Shown piece after piece: positions 41,131-49,249 of a DNA stretch of 64,000 nt. The notes beneath the pieces were generated by a model that was given only the letters and a program-made list of their open reading frames with translations, had not been told where the DNA came from and did no database searches. The stretch spans positions 5,880,001 through 5,944,000 of the forward strand of contig JADJBV010000001.1 in the NCBI GenBank assembly GCA_016703535.1. The letters are read 5' to 3'. The translations under genes were made by a program, and so were the position numbers. The DNA is from Deltaproteobacteria bacterium (GTDB lineage Bacteria; Myxococcota; Kuafuiibacteriia; Kuafuiibacteriales; Kuafuiibacteriaceae). The stretch's first letter is position 1. Each line of letters begins with the position of its first letter.

Positions 41131-42111
41131 ATGGGGCTGTTCGACAAGTTGACCAACGCGGTTGGGATCGGTGGGGCCAAGGTAGAGCTGGGCATCGAGG
41201 CCGGCCTCTACCAAGAGGGCGGCTTCGCCACCGGCACCGTCTTGATCCGCGGCGGCAAGAGCGAACAACGCTGCAACGCGGTGTTGGTCGAGGTGAAGCA
41301 GTGGATCGAAAAGACCGAGGTCATCAACGGTGAATCAAAGACCGTCCAGGCCAAAGAGACGATGGTCCTGAAGAACCTGGCGCCCAACGGCTTCGACATC
41401 AAGCCGGGCAGCGAACAGGCCTTCAACTTTCGGATCTACCTGCCCGCCCAAGGCAAGACCGAGATCGTCGCGTCCGCCGACATCCCGGGCGCCCTCGATC
41501 CATCGGCGGCCTTCAAGCTGGAAGTGGGCCCGGGACAGCGGGGATTTTTGCCGCGTTCCTTGTTGACCCGGGTGGAAGGCAAGCCCGGCGCCACTGAGAT
41601 CAACCGCATCGGCGGCAAGCCGATCGGCATCGATCCCCGGAACTGGCCGATGCACGAGGGCAAGGCGATGAGCCACCTCTTGACCATCGACCTCCACACC
41701 TTGGACCTGCCCTTCGTCCCCAAAAATCGAGCGTTGGCCGTCTTCTGCATCAACCCCGAGCACAACGATGCCTTCGAGGCCGGCAACCCATACACCCGAG
41801 TGGTGTTGATCAGCCCCAGCGACCTCAAACGCGGCGAAGCCAACGAGGTGCCGAACCACCCCGAGGTGCCGGCCTTCCGCCTCCAGGTCTCGCCGCTGAC
41901 GCAGCAAGATGCCTGGACCTACTTCGGCGGCGCTCCCAAGTGGCTGCAGGGTGATCCGGCCGAGTCCGCCGACTTCAGCGAAGGCCTGCAGCACAGCCTG
42001 GAGCGCGGCGGCTTCTACTGCCAATTCAACGAAAACCTGGTGCCGATGAACCTCGGCGACTCGGGCGTGATGTACGTCTTCGAGCGCACCGCCTTTTGGC
42101 AGTGCCACTGA
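41131..42111 (+). CDS. Spo0M-like protein with extra C-terminal domain
   Basis: 326 residues from an ATG preceded by GGGGGAGG. The N-terminal 130 residues match the Spo0M arrestin-like beta-sandwich (MGLFDKLTNAVGIGGAKVEL, EAGLYQEGGFATGTVLIRGG, IYLPAQGKTEIVASADIPGALDPS). The C-terminal part (LLTIDLHTLDLPFVPKNRALAVFCINPEHNDAF...) resembles DUF1963/YwqG-type proteins, though I hold this more loosely. Spo0M affects sporulation and stress in Bacillus by an unclear mechanism. It stands alone on its strand. Confidence 0.82.
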   Translation: MGLFDKLTNAVGIGGAKVELGIEAGLYQEGGFATGTVLIRGGKSEQRCNAVLVEVKQWIEKTEVINGESKTVQAKETMVLKNLAPNGFDIKPGSEQAFNFRIYLPAQGKTEIVASADIPGALDPSAAFKLEVGPGQRGFLPRSLLTRVEGKPGATEINRIGGKPIGIDPRNWPMHEGKAMSHLLTIDLHTLDLPFVPKNRALAVFCINPEHNDAFEAGNPYTRVVLISPSDLKRGEANEVPNHPEVPAFRLQVSPLTQQDAWTYFGGAPKWLQGDPAESADFSEGLQHSLERGGFYCQFNENLVPMNLGDSGVMYVFERTAFWQCH

Positions 42112-42224
42112 GGTCGCAGTAGGGGTGCGGGTGTCCCACCCTTGGGCGGACGATTGCGGTCACCGACCAACGTCCGATGTCACCGATGCCTCCGACCTTG
42201 GTCTAAGGTACGGGGGAGACTTCG

Positions 42225-43649
42225 ATGCGCATCCATACCCTAGGGGTGATGGCGGCGGTGTTGGCCTGGTCCTGGCCTGCCGACGCCAAACCCACCGCAC
42301 CACAAGCCTTCTGTAACCAATACGCGGAGTCGCCGATCTGCAAAGGCGGCATCCCGGCGTGCACCATGTGCCATCTGGCTTCGCCGCCGACGCGCAACAG
42401 CTTCGGCATGGCGATCGAGAGCATGTTGTTGCCGGGCTCGCCGCGGCCCCTCACCAACGAAGACTTCCTCGGCGCTTTGCCGACGGCGCTGCGCGGGATC
42501 GAGGCGACCGACGCCGATGGCGACGGCTACACGAACCTGGCCGAGATCTTGGCGGGCACCCAACCCGGGGCCGGCGAAAGTGTGCCTCGGCCGATCGACT
42601 GCAGCGGGGACCTGGGCTTCAACGAGGACTGGAGCGTCTGCCAATACGACGTTCGTTTGGTCTTCAAGAAGTTGCACCTCGACTTCTGCGGCCGTTCGCC
42701 GAGCTGGGACGAATACCAGACCTTCAAGGCCCTCCCGAGCGCTCAGCAGCCGGCGGCGATCCACGCGGCCTTGGATCGGTGCCTCGACAGCGAGTTCTGG
42801 ATCGGCCAGGACGGGCAGCTCTGGCAGCTGGCCCACCGCAAGATCAAGCCGCTCCAGGCGATCAAGGCCGGTGACGACGCCGGCACCATCCCGCTGGCCG
42901 ACTACTACGACGACTACGGCTTGTTCGTGTACACCCAGATGGACAACCACGACGCCCGCGAGGTCTTGACCGCCGACTACTTCATCACCCGGCGTCGGAA
43001 CCCGACCAGCTACGTGAAGGCCGGCAACAACGATCCGATCGGCGAACAAGGCGTCGCCGTCAATCGACGGGCGGGCCTGATGACCACCCGCTGGAACCTG
43101 GTGTTGAACGTGATGTTCACCGCCTTGCCTCGGACCGCGGCGGCCCAAGCTTATCGGAGCTTCTTGGGCGTCGACATCGGCAAGCAGGAAGGAATCTATT
43201 CAGTAGAAGGCGAGCCGGTGGACTACGACGAAAAGGGCGTGGGCTCCGAGGTCTGCGCCCGTTGCCACGCGACCTTGGATCCGCTGGCCTACCCCTTCAA
43301 GAACTACCAGGGCCTGACCGGCAACATCGGCTCCTACGATCCCAACCGGATCCAGGACGACTTCCGCAACGAGGGCGCCAACATCAACGCCATGCCGGAG
43401 GCCGGCTACATCTTCGGGCAGCCGGTGGCGGACCTGGTGCAGTGGGCTCGGGTCGCGGCCGACAGCGATCAGTTCGCCAAGGCCACGGTCCTCGACTACT
43501 GGAAGTTGCTCCTCGGCCACGAGGTGCAGGCGACCGAACAAGAAGAGTTCGAGGCGCTCTGGCGCGACCTGAAGGGCCCCACCCACAACTACGGTGTCGA
43601 GAAGATGCTCCACGCCCTGATCGAGACGGAGGCCTACGGTGCGCCCTGA
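42225..43649 (+). CDS. Secreted c-type-haem-motif protein (DUF1588/1585-like)
   Basis: 474 residues. Signal peptide (cut after ADA at about 21). Two CxxCH haem-attachment motifs: C46-T-M-C49-H50 and C344-A-R-C347-H348, the second in CARCHATLDPLAYPF, the pattern seen in DUF1588-type proteins of Planctomycetes and Myxococcota. A Ca-binding-like DADGDGYTNLAEIL loop lies near residue 95. Its end overlaps the next lipoprotein gene by 11 bp, and a Tat-exported DUF1501-like gene follows: a three-gene set of secreted proteins whose biochemical role is undefined. Confidence 0.85.
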   Translation: MRIHTLGVMAAVLAWSWPADAKPTAPQAFCNQYAESPICKGGIPACTMCHLASPPTRNSFGMAIESMLLPGSPRPLTNEDFLGALPTALRGIEATDADGDGYTNLAEILAGTQPGAGESVPRPIDCSGDLGFNEDWSVCQYDVRLVFKKLHLDFCGRSPSWDEYQTFKALPSAQQPAAIHAALDRCLDSEFWIGQDGQLWQLAHRKIKPLQAIKAGDDAGTIPLADYYDDYGLFVYTQMDNHDAREVLTADYFITRRRNPTSYVKAGNNDPIGEQGVAVNRRAGLMTTRWNLVLNVMFTALPRTAAAQAYRSFLGVDIGKQEGIYSVEGEPVDYDEKGVGSEVCARCHATLDPLAYPFKNYQGLTGNIGSYDPNRIQDDFRNEGANINAMPEAGYIFGQPVADLVQWARVAADSDQFAKATVLDYWKLLLGHEVQATEQEEFEALWRDLKGPTHNYGVEKMLHALIETEAYGAP

Positions 43650-44334
43650 TAAGTACCTCGCCCCCCTTTGTGCCCTGGCCTTCTTGGCCTGTGACTCCAC
43701 CGATGAACTGGACGGCGGCACCTTGCCTCCGGGCGTAGACGCCAGCGCTGACGCCGGTACCCCGGTCGACTCGGGCCCGATCGACGTGGGCCCAGTCTTC
43801 GCCGAGTCGGCCAAGGCCAACCTGCGGATCAAGAGCAACCTCCGGCTCCGCAACGATCTGGCGCAGGCGCTAGGCCTGGCGCCCAACGAAGTGTGCCTGG
43901 AGATGGGTCAGTACTCCTGCACCGACTTCGTGCACGCGGTGGCCTTGGGCGGCGTCGAGCCCTACACCTTGGGCCTTAACGAACCCCAGTCCCACACCAC
44001 CTTGACCACCCCGATCGCGGTGGAGCGGGTGGTGATGGCCGCTTGCACCAAACGAGCGCTGGACGACCTGGGCTCGGCTCAGCCGGTGATCTGGAAAGAC
44101 CTGGGCATCGCCGCCGATGGCAAGTTGGCCGATCCGGGGACCGCCGGGGTCACCAACTCGATCACCACCTTGTACCAGCGCGGTTTGCTCCGGGACCCGA
44201 AGGCCCGAGAGATCGAACACCTCACCCAACTCTACCGGGACCTGGAAGCCGACGGCGGCGCCAACCCGGCCCGGGACTGGGCCATCTTGACCTGCTTCAG
44301 CGTGCTGACCTCGCTGGAAGCCTTGTTCTACTGA
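43639..44334 (+). CDS. Lipoprotein linked to the haem-motif/DUF1501 gene set
   Basis: 231 residues from the GTG at 43639, inside the last 11 bp of the preceding gene. Signal ends in lipobox AFLAC (Cys 18); a short DSG/DVG tether (about 20-52) leads to a mostly helical domain (LRIKSNLRLRNDLAQALGL, EVCLEMGQYSCTDFVHAVALGG) with three further Cys. Not recognised as a known family. The overlap and the 16-bp gap to the Tat protein gene indicate co-expression and a shared task in the envelope. Confidence 0.78.
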   Translation: MRPDKYLAPLCALAFLACDSTDELDGGTLPPGVDASADAGTPVDSGPIDVGPVFAESAKANLRIKSNLRLRNDLAQALGLAPNEVCLEMGQYSCTDFVHAVALGGVEPYTLGLNEPQSHTTLTTPIAVERVVMAACTKRALDDLGSAQPVIWKDLGIAADGKLADPGTAGVTNSITTLYQRGLLRDPKAREIEHLTQLYRDLEADGGANPARDWAILTCFSVLTSLEALFY

Positions 44335-44350
44335 GGCGGAGCACCGAACC

Positions 44351-45874
44351 ATGGCCAATCAGCAAAAACCTCTCGGTCGACTCAACCGACGCCAGCTCCT
44401 GAAGAGCCTGGCGATCGCCGGTGCCGGCGGCGCGGCCGGACTCTCCACCTTCCTCGCCAGCCGCCGCGGTCAGGCCCAAAGCGCGGGTGAGCCGCGTTTT
44501 CTGATCGTGTTGGCGGGCGCCGGTGGCGCCTCGATGATCGACAGCTTCTTGGCGATCCGCCAGTCCGAGGCCGGCGCGGCCGCACCCGGGATCAACTGCT
44601 TCCCGGACAATGAGGTGATCAGCGTCGCCGACTCGCCGTTCCGGGCGGTCAACCTGCGGCGCAACGCGGTCGGCGCCATCCCGGTGCCGTTCCAGTCGAA
44701 CCAGTCCAACTTCGTCACCAAACACAAGAACGACCTGATGGTGGTGACCCAACTCTGCACGAGCGTGAACCACACCATCGCGCAGAAGCGGGCGATCACC
44801 GGCGGTGGTTCGGCCTGGAACGGGCGCACGCTGCAAGAGGCGGTGGCCGCTCAATACGGCGCCGGCTTCGCGTTGCCCAACGTCAACATGGCCAACGGCG
44901 GCTACATCGAGCCCGGCGTCGATCGTTCGATCCCGGTCCACGCCTTCGCCGAGCCGGTGGCTCAGGCCGCCTTGTGGCCCCTCTCTTTGGACGGCAGCCG
45001 CGGCATCAAGGACGCGCCCAGCCGGGATCGGATCGCCCTGGCCCGGGCCTTGCGCGACCAAAAGTTGGAGCCCGAGTCGGCCTTCGATCGGACCTTCAAG
45101 CGCAGCGAACGACTGGAGCTCTGGAAGGAACAACGGCTGGCCGAGACCACCCTCGAGGCCCAGGACCTGATCAGCAAACTCAACGTCTATCCGAACTTGC
45201 CGCCTCAGATCCCGCTCAACGACTACGGTCTCTCCGAGTCCCCCGACGGCGACAAGGTGCGGCAAAAGTTCCCCGACTTCGCCACCGATCCCTTGGAGGC
45301 TCAGGCGGCGTTGGCGTTTTTGTTGTTGAAGAACCGGGTTTCGGTGACGGTCACCATCTCACCCAGCTTCAACGTCTTGCTCGACACCCGCTTCCCACCC
45401 AAGGTGGTGAACCCGCCCTTGGCCTTCGACTTCTCGCACCAAAGCCACCGGGCCGCCCAGGCGGTGATGTGGGGGCGACTCTTGGGCATCGCCGATCGCT
45501 TGATCGACCTGCTCAAGGCCGAGGAGTACGCCAACGGTCAGAGCTTCTGGGACCGCTCGATGATCTACATCGCCAGTGATTTTGGCCGCACCAAAAAGCG
45601 CAGCGGTGGCGCCGACGACTTCGGCAGCTCCCACGATCTGAACAACGGCTTCGCGATCCTCTCGCCCTTGGCCAACGGCAACAAGGTGTTGGGCGGCGTC
45701 GATCCCACCACCGGCTTGACCTACGGCTTCAACCCCGAGGATCCGGTCGGCGTGCCTGATCGCAACAAGCAGATGAGCGAGATCGAGATCTACGCCGGCA
45801 TCCTGCATGCCTTGGGCGTGGACACCAGCGGCTCGGCCCTGCCGGACATGCGCGCCATGCGCAAGAACGCCTAG
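44351..45874 (+). CDS. Tat-exported DUF1501-like protein
   Basis: 507 residues. The N-terminus has a twin-arginine signal (LNRRQLLKSLAIAGAGGAAGL). The body resembles DUF1501, an alkaline-phosphatase-superfamily-like secreted family: FLIVLAGAGGASMIDSFLA near residue 50 and SMIYIASDFGRTKKRSGGADDFGSSHDLNNGFAIL near residue 410. Tat export implies folding or cofactor loading before secretion. It is the third member of the set with the c-haem protein and lipoprotein; the radical SAM gene starts 3 nt after its stop. Confidence 0.83.
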   Translation: MANQQKPLGRLNRRQLLKSLAIAGAGGAAGLSTFLASRRGQAQSAGEPRFLIVLAGAGGASMIDSFLAIRQSEAGAAAPGINCFPDNEVISVADSPFRAVNLRRNAVGAIPVPFQSNQSNFVTKHKNDLMVVTQLCTSVNHTIAQKRAITGGGSAWNGRTLQEAVAAQYGAGFALPNVNMANGGYIEPGVDRSIPVHAFAEPVAQAALWPLSLDGSRGIKDAPSRDRIALARALRDQKLEPESAFDRTFKRSERLELWKEQRLAETTLEAQDLISKLNVYPNLPPQIPLNDYGLSESPDGDKVRQKFPDFATDPLEAQAALAFLLLKNRVSVTVTISPSFNVLLDTRFPPKVVNPPLAFDFSHQSHRAAQAVMWGRLLGIADRLIDLLKAEEYANGQSFWDRSMIYIASDFGRTKKRSGGADDFGSSHDLNNGFAILSPLANGNKVLGGVDPTTGLTYGFNPEDPVGVPDRNKQMSEIEIYAGILHALGVDTSGSALPDMRAMRKNA

Positions 45875-45877
45875 GCC

Positions 45878-46870
45878 GTGACCACTGTCTATCCGGTCCT
45901 CGAGCGGGTCCGCACGATCGGCTCCTTCGACACCCCCGAGCAATCGGTTTGCCCGGGTTCGGTCGAGAAGTTGGTGTTGCGCCTGGACGACGGCAACGCG
46001 GTCGAGGCGATCTTGATCGGGACCTTCGGGCCTCGGGTCAAGAAGGCCTTGGAGCTGGACGCGGTGGTGGAGCGCCGCTTGGGCCAGCGCTTGTCACGCC
46101 GGCTCCCCTACCTGCAGCGCAAGATCCGCTACGAGACCTGCGTCTCGACCCAGGTCGGTTGTGCCCTCGATTGTCAGTTCTGCGCCTCTTCGTTGGTGCC
46201 CTTCGTCCGCAACATGACGGAGGAGGAGCTGCTCAACGAGATCGCCAGCGTCGAAGCCGAGATCCCGTCGGGCGGCCAGCTCAAGAAGGTGATCTTCGCC
46301 GGAGTTGGTGAGCCGCTGATGAACTACGACGCGGTGTCGACCGTGGTGCGACGCCTGGCGGCACGGGGCGTTCGCGCTCGGATCAACACGGTTGGGGTGG
46401 TGCCCTACCTGGAGCGGATGTTCGCGGAGCGACTGCCCACCGAGCTGATCGTGTCCTTCCACGCGCCCAACGACGCGCTCCGCACCGAGCTGATGCCGGT
46501 CGGCAAAGGTTATCCGCTGGCCGAGATCATTCGGGTGCTCAGGACCGCGCCGAAGGACATGCTGATCGAAGCCAAGTACTTAATGTTGCGGGAGCTGAAC
46601 GACACCCTGGAGCACGCCGCGGAGTTGGCCTCTTTGGTCGCCGGTCTGCCGCTGATGGTGACACTGCAGCTCTACAACCGGATCGAAGAGCGGAGTTACC
46701 GCCCGTCCGAACCCGCCCAAGTGCTGCGCTTCGCCGACGCCCTGCGGGCTCGAGGGATCCGGGTCGGCATGCTCAACAGCAACATCGGTGAGCCGGTGTC
46801 TGGCGGTTGTGGCCAACTCCGGGCCCGGGTGATCAACCCCAGCCGGCGCTCGCGCTTGCCCGTCGTGTGA
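45878..46870 (+). CDS. RlmN/Cfr-family radical SAM methyltransferase-like protein
   Basis: 330 residues from the GTG at 45878, 3 nt after the previous stop. Radical-SAM cluster motif CALDCQFC within STQVGCALDCQFCASS (about residues 90-105), family features GVGEPLMNY and SFHAPND, and the C-terminal Cys of the RlmN/Cfr mechanism (GGCGQLRA, about 311). RlmN methylates A2503 of 23S rRNA and A37 of some tRNAs. It is about 40 residues shorter than typical RlmN, mostly in the N-terminal domain, so it may be a paralogue with another RNA target. Its position behind secreted-protein genes is odd. Confidence 0.82.
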   Translation: MTTVYPVLERVRTIGSFDTPEQSVCPGSVEKLVLRLDDGNAVEAILIGTFGPRVKKALELDAVVERRLGQRLSRRLPYLQRKIRYETCVSTQVGCALDCQFCASSLVPFVRNMTEEELLNEIASVEAEIPSGGQLKKVIFAGVGEPLMNYDAVSTVVRRLAARGVRARINTVGVVPYLERMFAERLPTELIVSFHAPNDALRTELMPVGKGYPLAEIIRVLRTAPKDMLIEAKYLMLRELNDTLEHAAELASLVAGLPLMVTLQLYNRIEERSYRPSEPAQVLRFADALRARGIRVGMLNSNIGEPVSGGCGQLRARVINPSRRSRLPVV

Positions 46871-46934
46871 GGCCGATCGCTTCGGTTCAAGAAGGCGGAT
46901 CGGGCGATAAAAACCCCGAGAACGTCACAGGGAG

Positions 46935-46961
46935 ACCTTGAGGGGGTGAGTCCCGAAAGGT
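46935..46961 (+). promoter_or_regulatory. Leader hairpin with tandem GA internal loop
   Basis: ACCTT-GA-GGG-GGTGAGT-CCC-GA-AAGGT: two stems separated by a symmetric GA/GA internal loop of the kind that forms tandem sheared pairs, with a 7-nt loop. It lies 15 nt before the ATG of the chaperone-like gene, and its 3' arm contains the only purine-rich Shine-Dalgarno-like run (AAAGG). Confidence 0.4.
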
Positions 46962-46976
46962 AGGCTGCCGTCTGCC

Positions 46977-47342
46977 ATGAGCAGACATGAGCTTCATCTG
47001 CGAGGTCGGGGCGCCACCGGACCGGCGCCCGCGATCGATCTGGCGGCGCTGAAGTCCGAGCAGATCTCGATCTTCGACGCCATCGGCGCCACCGACGAGA
47101 ACCTGGAGGCGCTGCGGGGCCAGGCCCGGGCCCTGTACGAAGGCGGCAAGTGGGAACGTTGCCTCGAGGTGGTGCTCGGCATCGCCGCCCTGGGGAAGTT
47201 GTCCCTCACCGACGCGCTGATGATGCCGCGTTGTTATCGCGAGCTCGGTGACCACAGCTCGGCGCTCGTCGTGGACCGCCTCGTCGAAGAGGCGCTAGTA
47301 GAGCTCGACGCCGAACTCGGACGGCAGGGAAAGGCACCATGA
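46977..47342 (+). CDS. Small TPR/secretion-chaperone-like protein
   Basis: 121 residues, no signal. Residues about 45-110 form TPR-like helix pairs (ARALYEGGKWERCLEVVLGIAALG, then DALMMPRCYRELGDHSSALVV), similar in layout to SycD/LcrH class II secretion chaperones, though far shorter than full TPR proteins. The last codons overlap the ATG of the 632-residue gene (ATGA), the arrangement typical of chaperone-substrate pairs. A GA-loop hairpin lies just upstream. Chaperone function is inferred from size, fold and coupling. Confidence 0.7.
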   Translation: MSRHELHLRGRGATGPAPAIDLAALKSEQISIFDAIGATDENLEALRGQARALYEGGKWERCLEVVLGIAALGKLSLTDALMMPRCYRELGDHSSALVVDRLVEEALVELDAELGRQGKAP

Positions 47343-49237
47343 AACTCAAAGGCAGCGCGGGTGTCGACGTCGACGCCCTCTTGAGCAAGAGCCAAGAGAT
47401 CAACCGCGCCTACCAGACCAGAGATACCAAGCTCGACACGAACCCAAGAGGCGAGTCTTGGCTGATCGACGCCCCGCCGTCGAAGGGCACCCCAGCGGTC
47501 AGCTTCGAGATGTTGCTGATTCAGCGGGTGCTCGACGATCCCGGCAGCGGGATCGACAAGGCGAAGTTACCCAACCTGCGAAAGGCCACCTCGGCGGAGG
47601 TCAGCGCGGCCCTCCAAGTCCTCCAGGCCGTCTGGCTCCTCGACCACGATCTGAAGAACGTCCTTGATGCAGTTCAGTTCGTCTCGGCGCTCTCCGGCAA
47701 AGATCAGGTCGACCGGGGAGAAGTCGATCTGGGTGCCCGCCTCGCCCGCACCGCCCTCAACAAGGTGGCGTGGGTCAAGAAGGCCCTCGAGGCCGCTGGT
47801 CCGTGCGCCGCGGTCGCCAACTTCCCCACCGCCGCCCTGGACGCACTCGCATCGAATTTGACCGTTGACGCCGAGACCCTCGAACGCGAACGCCCCAAAC
47901 TGAAGCTTCAGCCACTCGGAGGGGCGGCGGTCTCGACCGCCGCGTGGGCCGCCCCGAAGCACCCTTCTCCCGAGCAACTGCCGAAGGCGGTCCACCTCAC
48001 GAGCAGACAACTCGAGACGGCAGAGGACCTGGCCCGCGCCATCTCCGCACGGCTGAAGAAGCCCGACCTGGCCGCGACCCTCGTTAATGCGATCAACGCC
48101 GCTGGCGACGCAGGTAAGGCGCTCCAGAAGCGGCTGGTCAGTTTTGCGCTGCTGCTGGATGAGGCGGTGACCGCACCTGACTACCGACAGTTCTTCGACG
48201 GTGGCTTCGATCGGAGCGTCTATCGCGCTCGGCAACACGCCAAGGATCACGCCCTCGGGCGCCAGCTGGATTCACGCGCTGAGCTCAGCCGGAGCCTGAC
48301 CGAGGCGCTGGCGAGCAAGGATCCGGTGGGGGCGGTCGAGGCGGCGGTGGTCACCCAGTTCCTGCGGGAGATCGGCCTGAAGGCCCACGAGATCGCGGGT
48401 TGGCAGGCCCGGCCCGAGGCGATCGCTGCGGCCCTCGAAGCCGAGGCTTTCCTTCCCTTGCGGGCCTTCGTGGAACGCGGCGCGAAGGACACCCCCTATC
48501 TGCCCCGGGAGCTCACCCACGCGGTGGTGGTCGAGGCGGTGCAGTCGATCGTCGAGGGGCGCTACGCCGAGTGGCGTCTGACGAACGCCGGGAGCAAAGA
48601 GCAGCTCGCCATCCTGACCGAAGCTCAATTCGAGGCCTTCAAGCAGCGTATCGGGACCACCTTCGAACTCGGCGCCGCCAACGACCAAAAGGTCGAGCTG
48701 AAGACGCGTGAGATCGGAGGCGAAAGCCTGGAGCTGTTCTGGGCGACCAAGTGCGGCGGCCCGAGCCATGGCTTTGATGTGATGGTGACCTGTGCGCTTT
48801 CGCTGGTGGTGAACGGGCGCAACACGATCATCGTGGTGGACGATCCGCGCTGGCCGCACCCCGCGGCGCGCACCTACCTACGCCTCGTCTCTCGACCCGA
48901 GACGGGGCAGCCGGTGTTGTTCCTCGAGGGACCCTCACTCGACTTTCCCTATCCGCGGCACCTGATGCTCGACCTCGAAAAAGCGTGCATTCGTCACGCC
49001 ATCGAGAAGGCGAAGTTGATGGGAGTGCCGCTGGCGATCAGCGGGTCGATCGCCCAGGCGGTCGAAGAGCTGAAGTTGCCGGTGAAGACCCACAAGCCAT
49101 ACGCGGAGCCTTACAAGCTGGGCCCGAGCCTCTTGCTCGAGGCGGCGTCCGTCTTTGGTTACCACGACTGGCCACAACGGCAGGCCGAGGTCCGGCCGGT
49201 GGTGAAGACCCACTACGTGCTCGAAAAGCCCGAGTAG
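47339..49237 (+). CDS. Large unknown protein coupled to a chaperone-like gene, effector candidate
   Basis: 632 residues, no signal peptide or membrane segment. The N-terminal 350 residues are mostly helical and Ala/Leu-rich. The C-terminal 250 (from about LTEAQFEAFKQRIGTTFEL) look like an alpha/beta domain with conserved-looking Cys, His and Asp: KCGGPSHGFDVMVTCAL, VVDDPRWPHPAARTYLRLV, then a helix CIRHAIEKAKLMGVPLAISGS. I do not recognise the family. Overlap of 4 nt with the TPR-like gene upstream suggests a chaperone-client pair, possibly for secretion, but no secretion genes are in the window. Confidence 0.75.
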   Translation: MKLKGSAGVDVDALLSKSQEINRAYQTRDTKLDTNPRGESWLIDAPPSKGTPAVSFEMLLIQRVLDDPGSGIDKAKLPNLRKATSAEVSAALQVLQAVWLLDHDLKNVLDAVQFVSALSGKDQVDRGEVDLGARLARTALNKVAWVKKALEAAGPCAAVANFPTAALDALASNLTVDAETLERERPKLKLQPLGGAAVSTAAWAAPKHPSPEQLPKAVHLTSRQLETAEDLARAISARLKKPDLAATLVNAINAAGDAGKALQKRLVSFALLLDEAVTAPDYRQFFDGGFDRSVYRARQHAKDHALGRQLDSRAELSRSLTEALASKDPVGAVEAAVVTQFLREIGLKAHEIAGWQARPEAIAAALEAEAFLPLRAFVERGAKDTPYLPRELTHAVVVEAVQSIVEGRYAEWRLTNAGSKEQLAILTEAQFEAFKQRIGTTFELGAANDQKVELKTREIGGESLELFWATKCGGPSHGFDVMVTCALSLVVNGRNTIIVVDDPRWPHPAARTYLRLVSRPETGQPVLFLEGPSLDFPYPRHLMLDLEKACIRHAIEKAKLMGVPLAISGSIAQAVEELKLPVKTHKPYAEPYKLGPSLLLEAASVFGYHDWPQRQAEVRPVVKTHYVLEKPE

Positions 49238-49249
49238 GCCTCACGCCAC

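Noticed and set aside
46905..46976. Resemblance of CACAGGG...GAAAGG in the leader to parts of the c-di-GMP-I (GEMM) riboswitch
   Set aside because: The second arm, the conserved GCAAAGCC-type junction and the tetraloop-receptor layout are missing; only the local GA-loop hairpin is supported.
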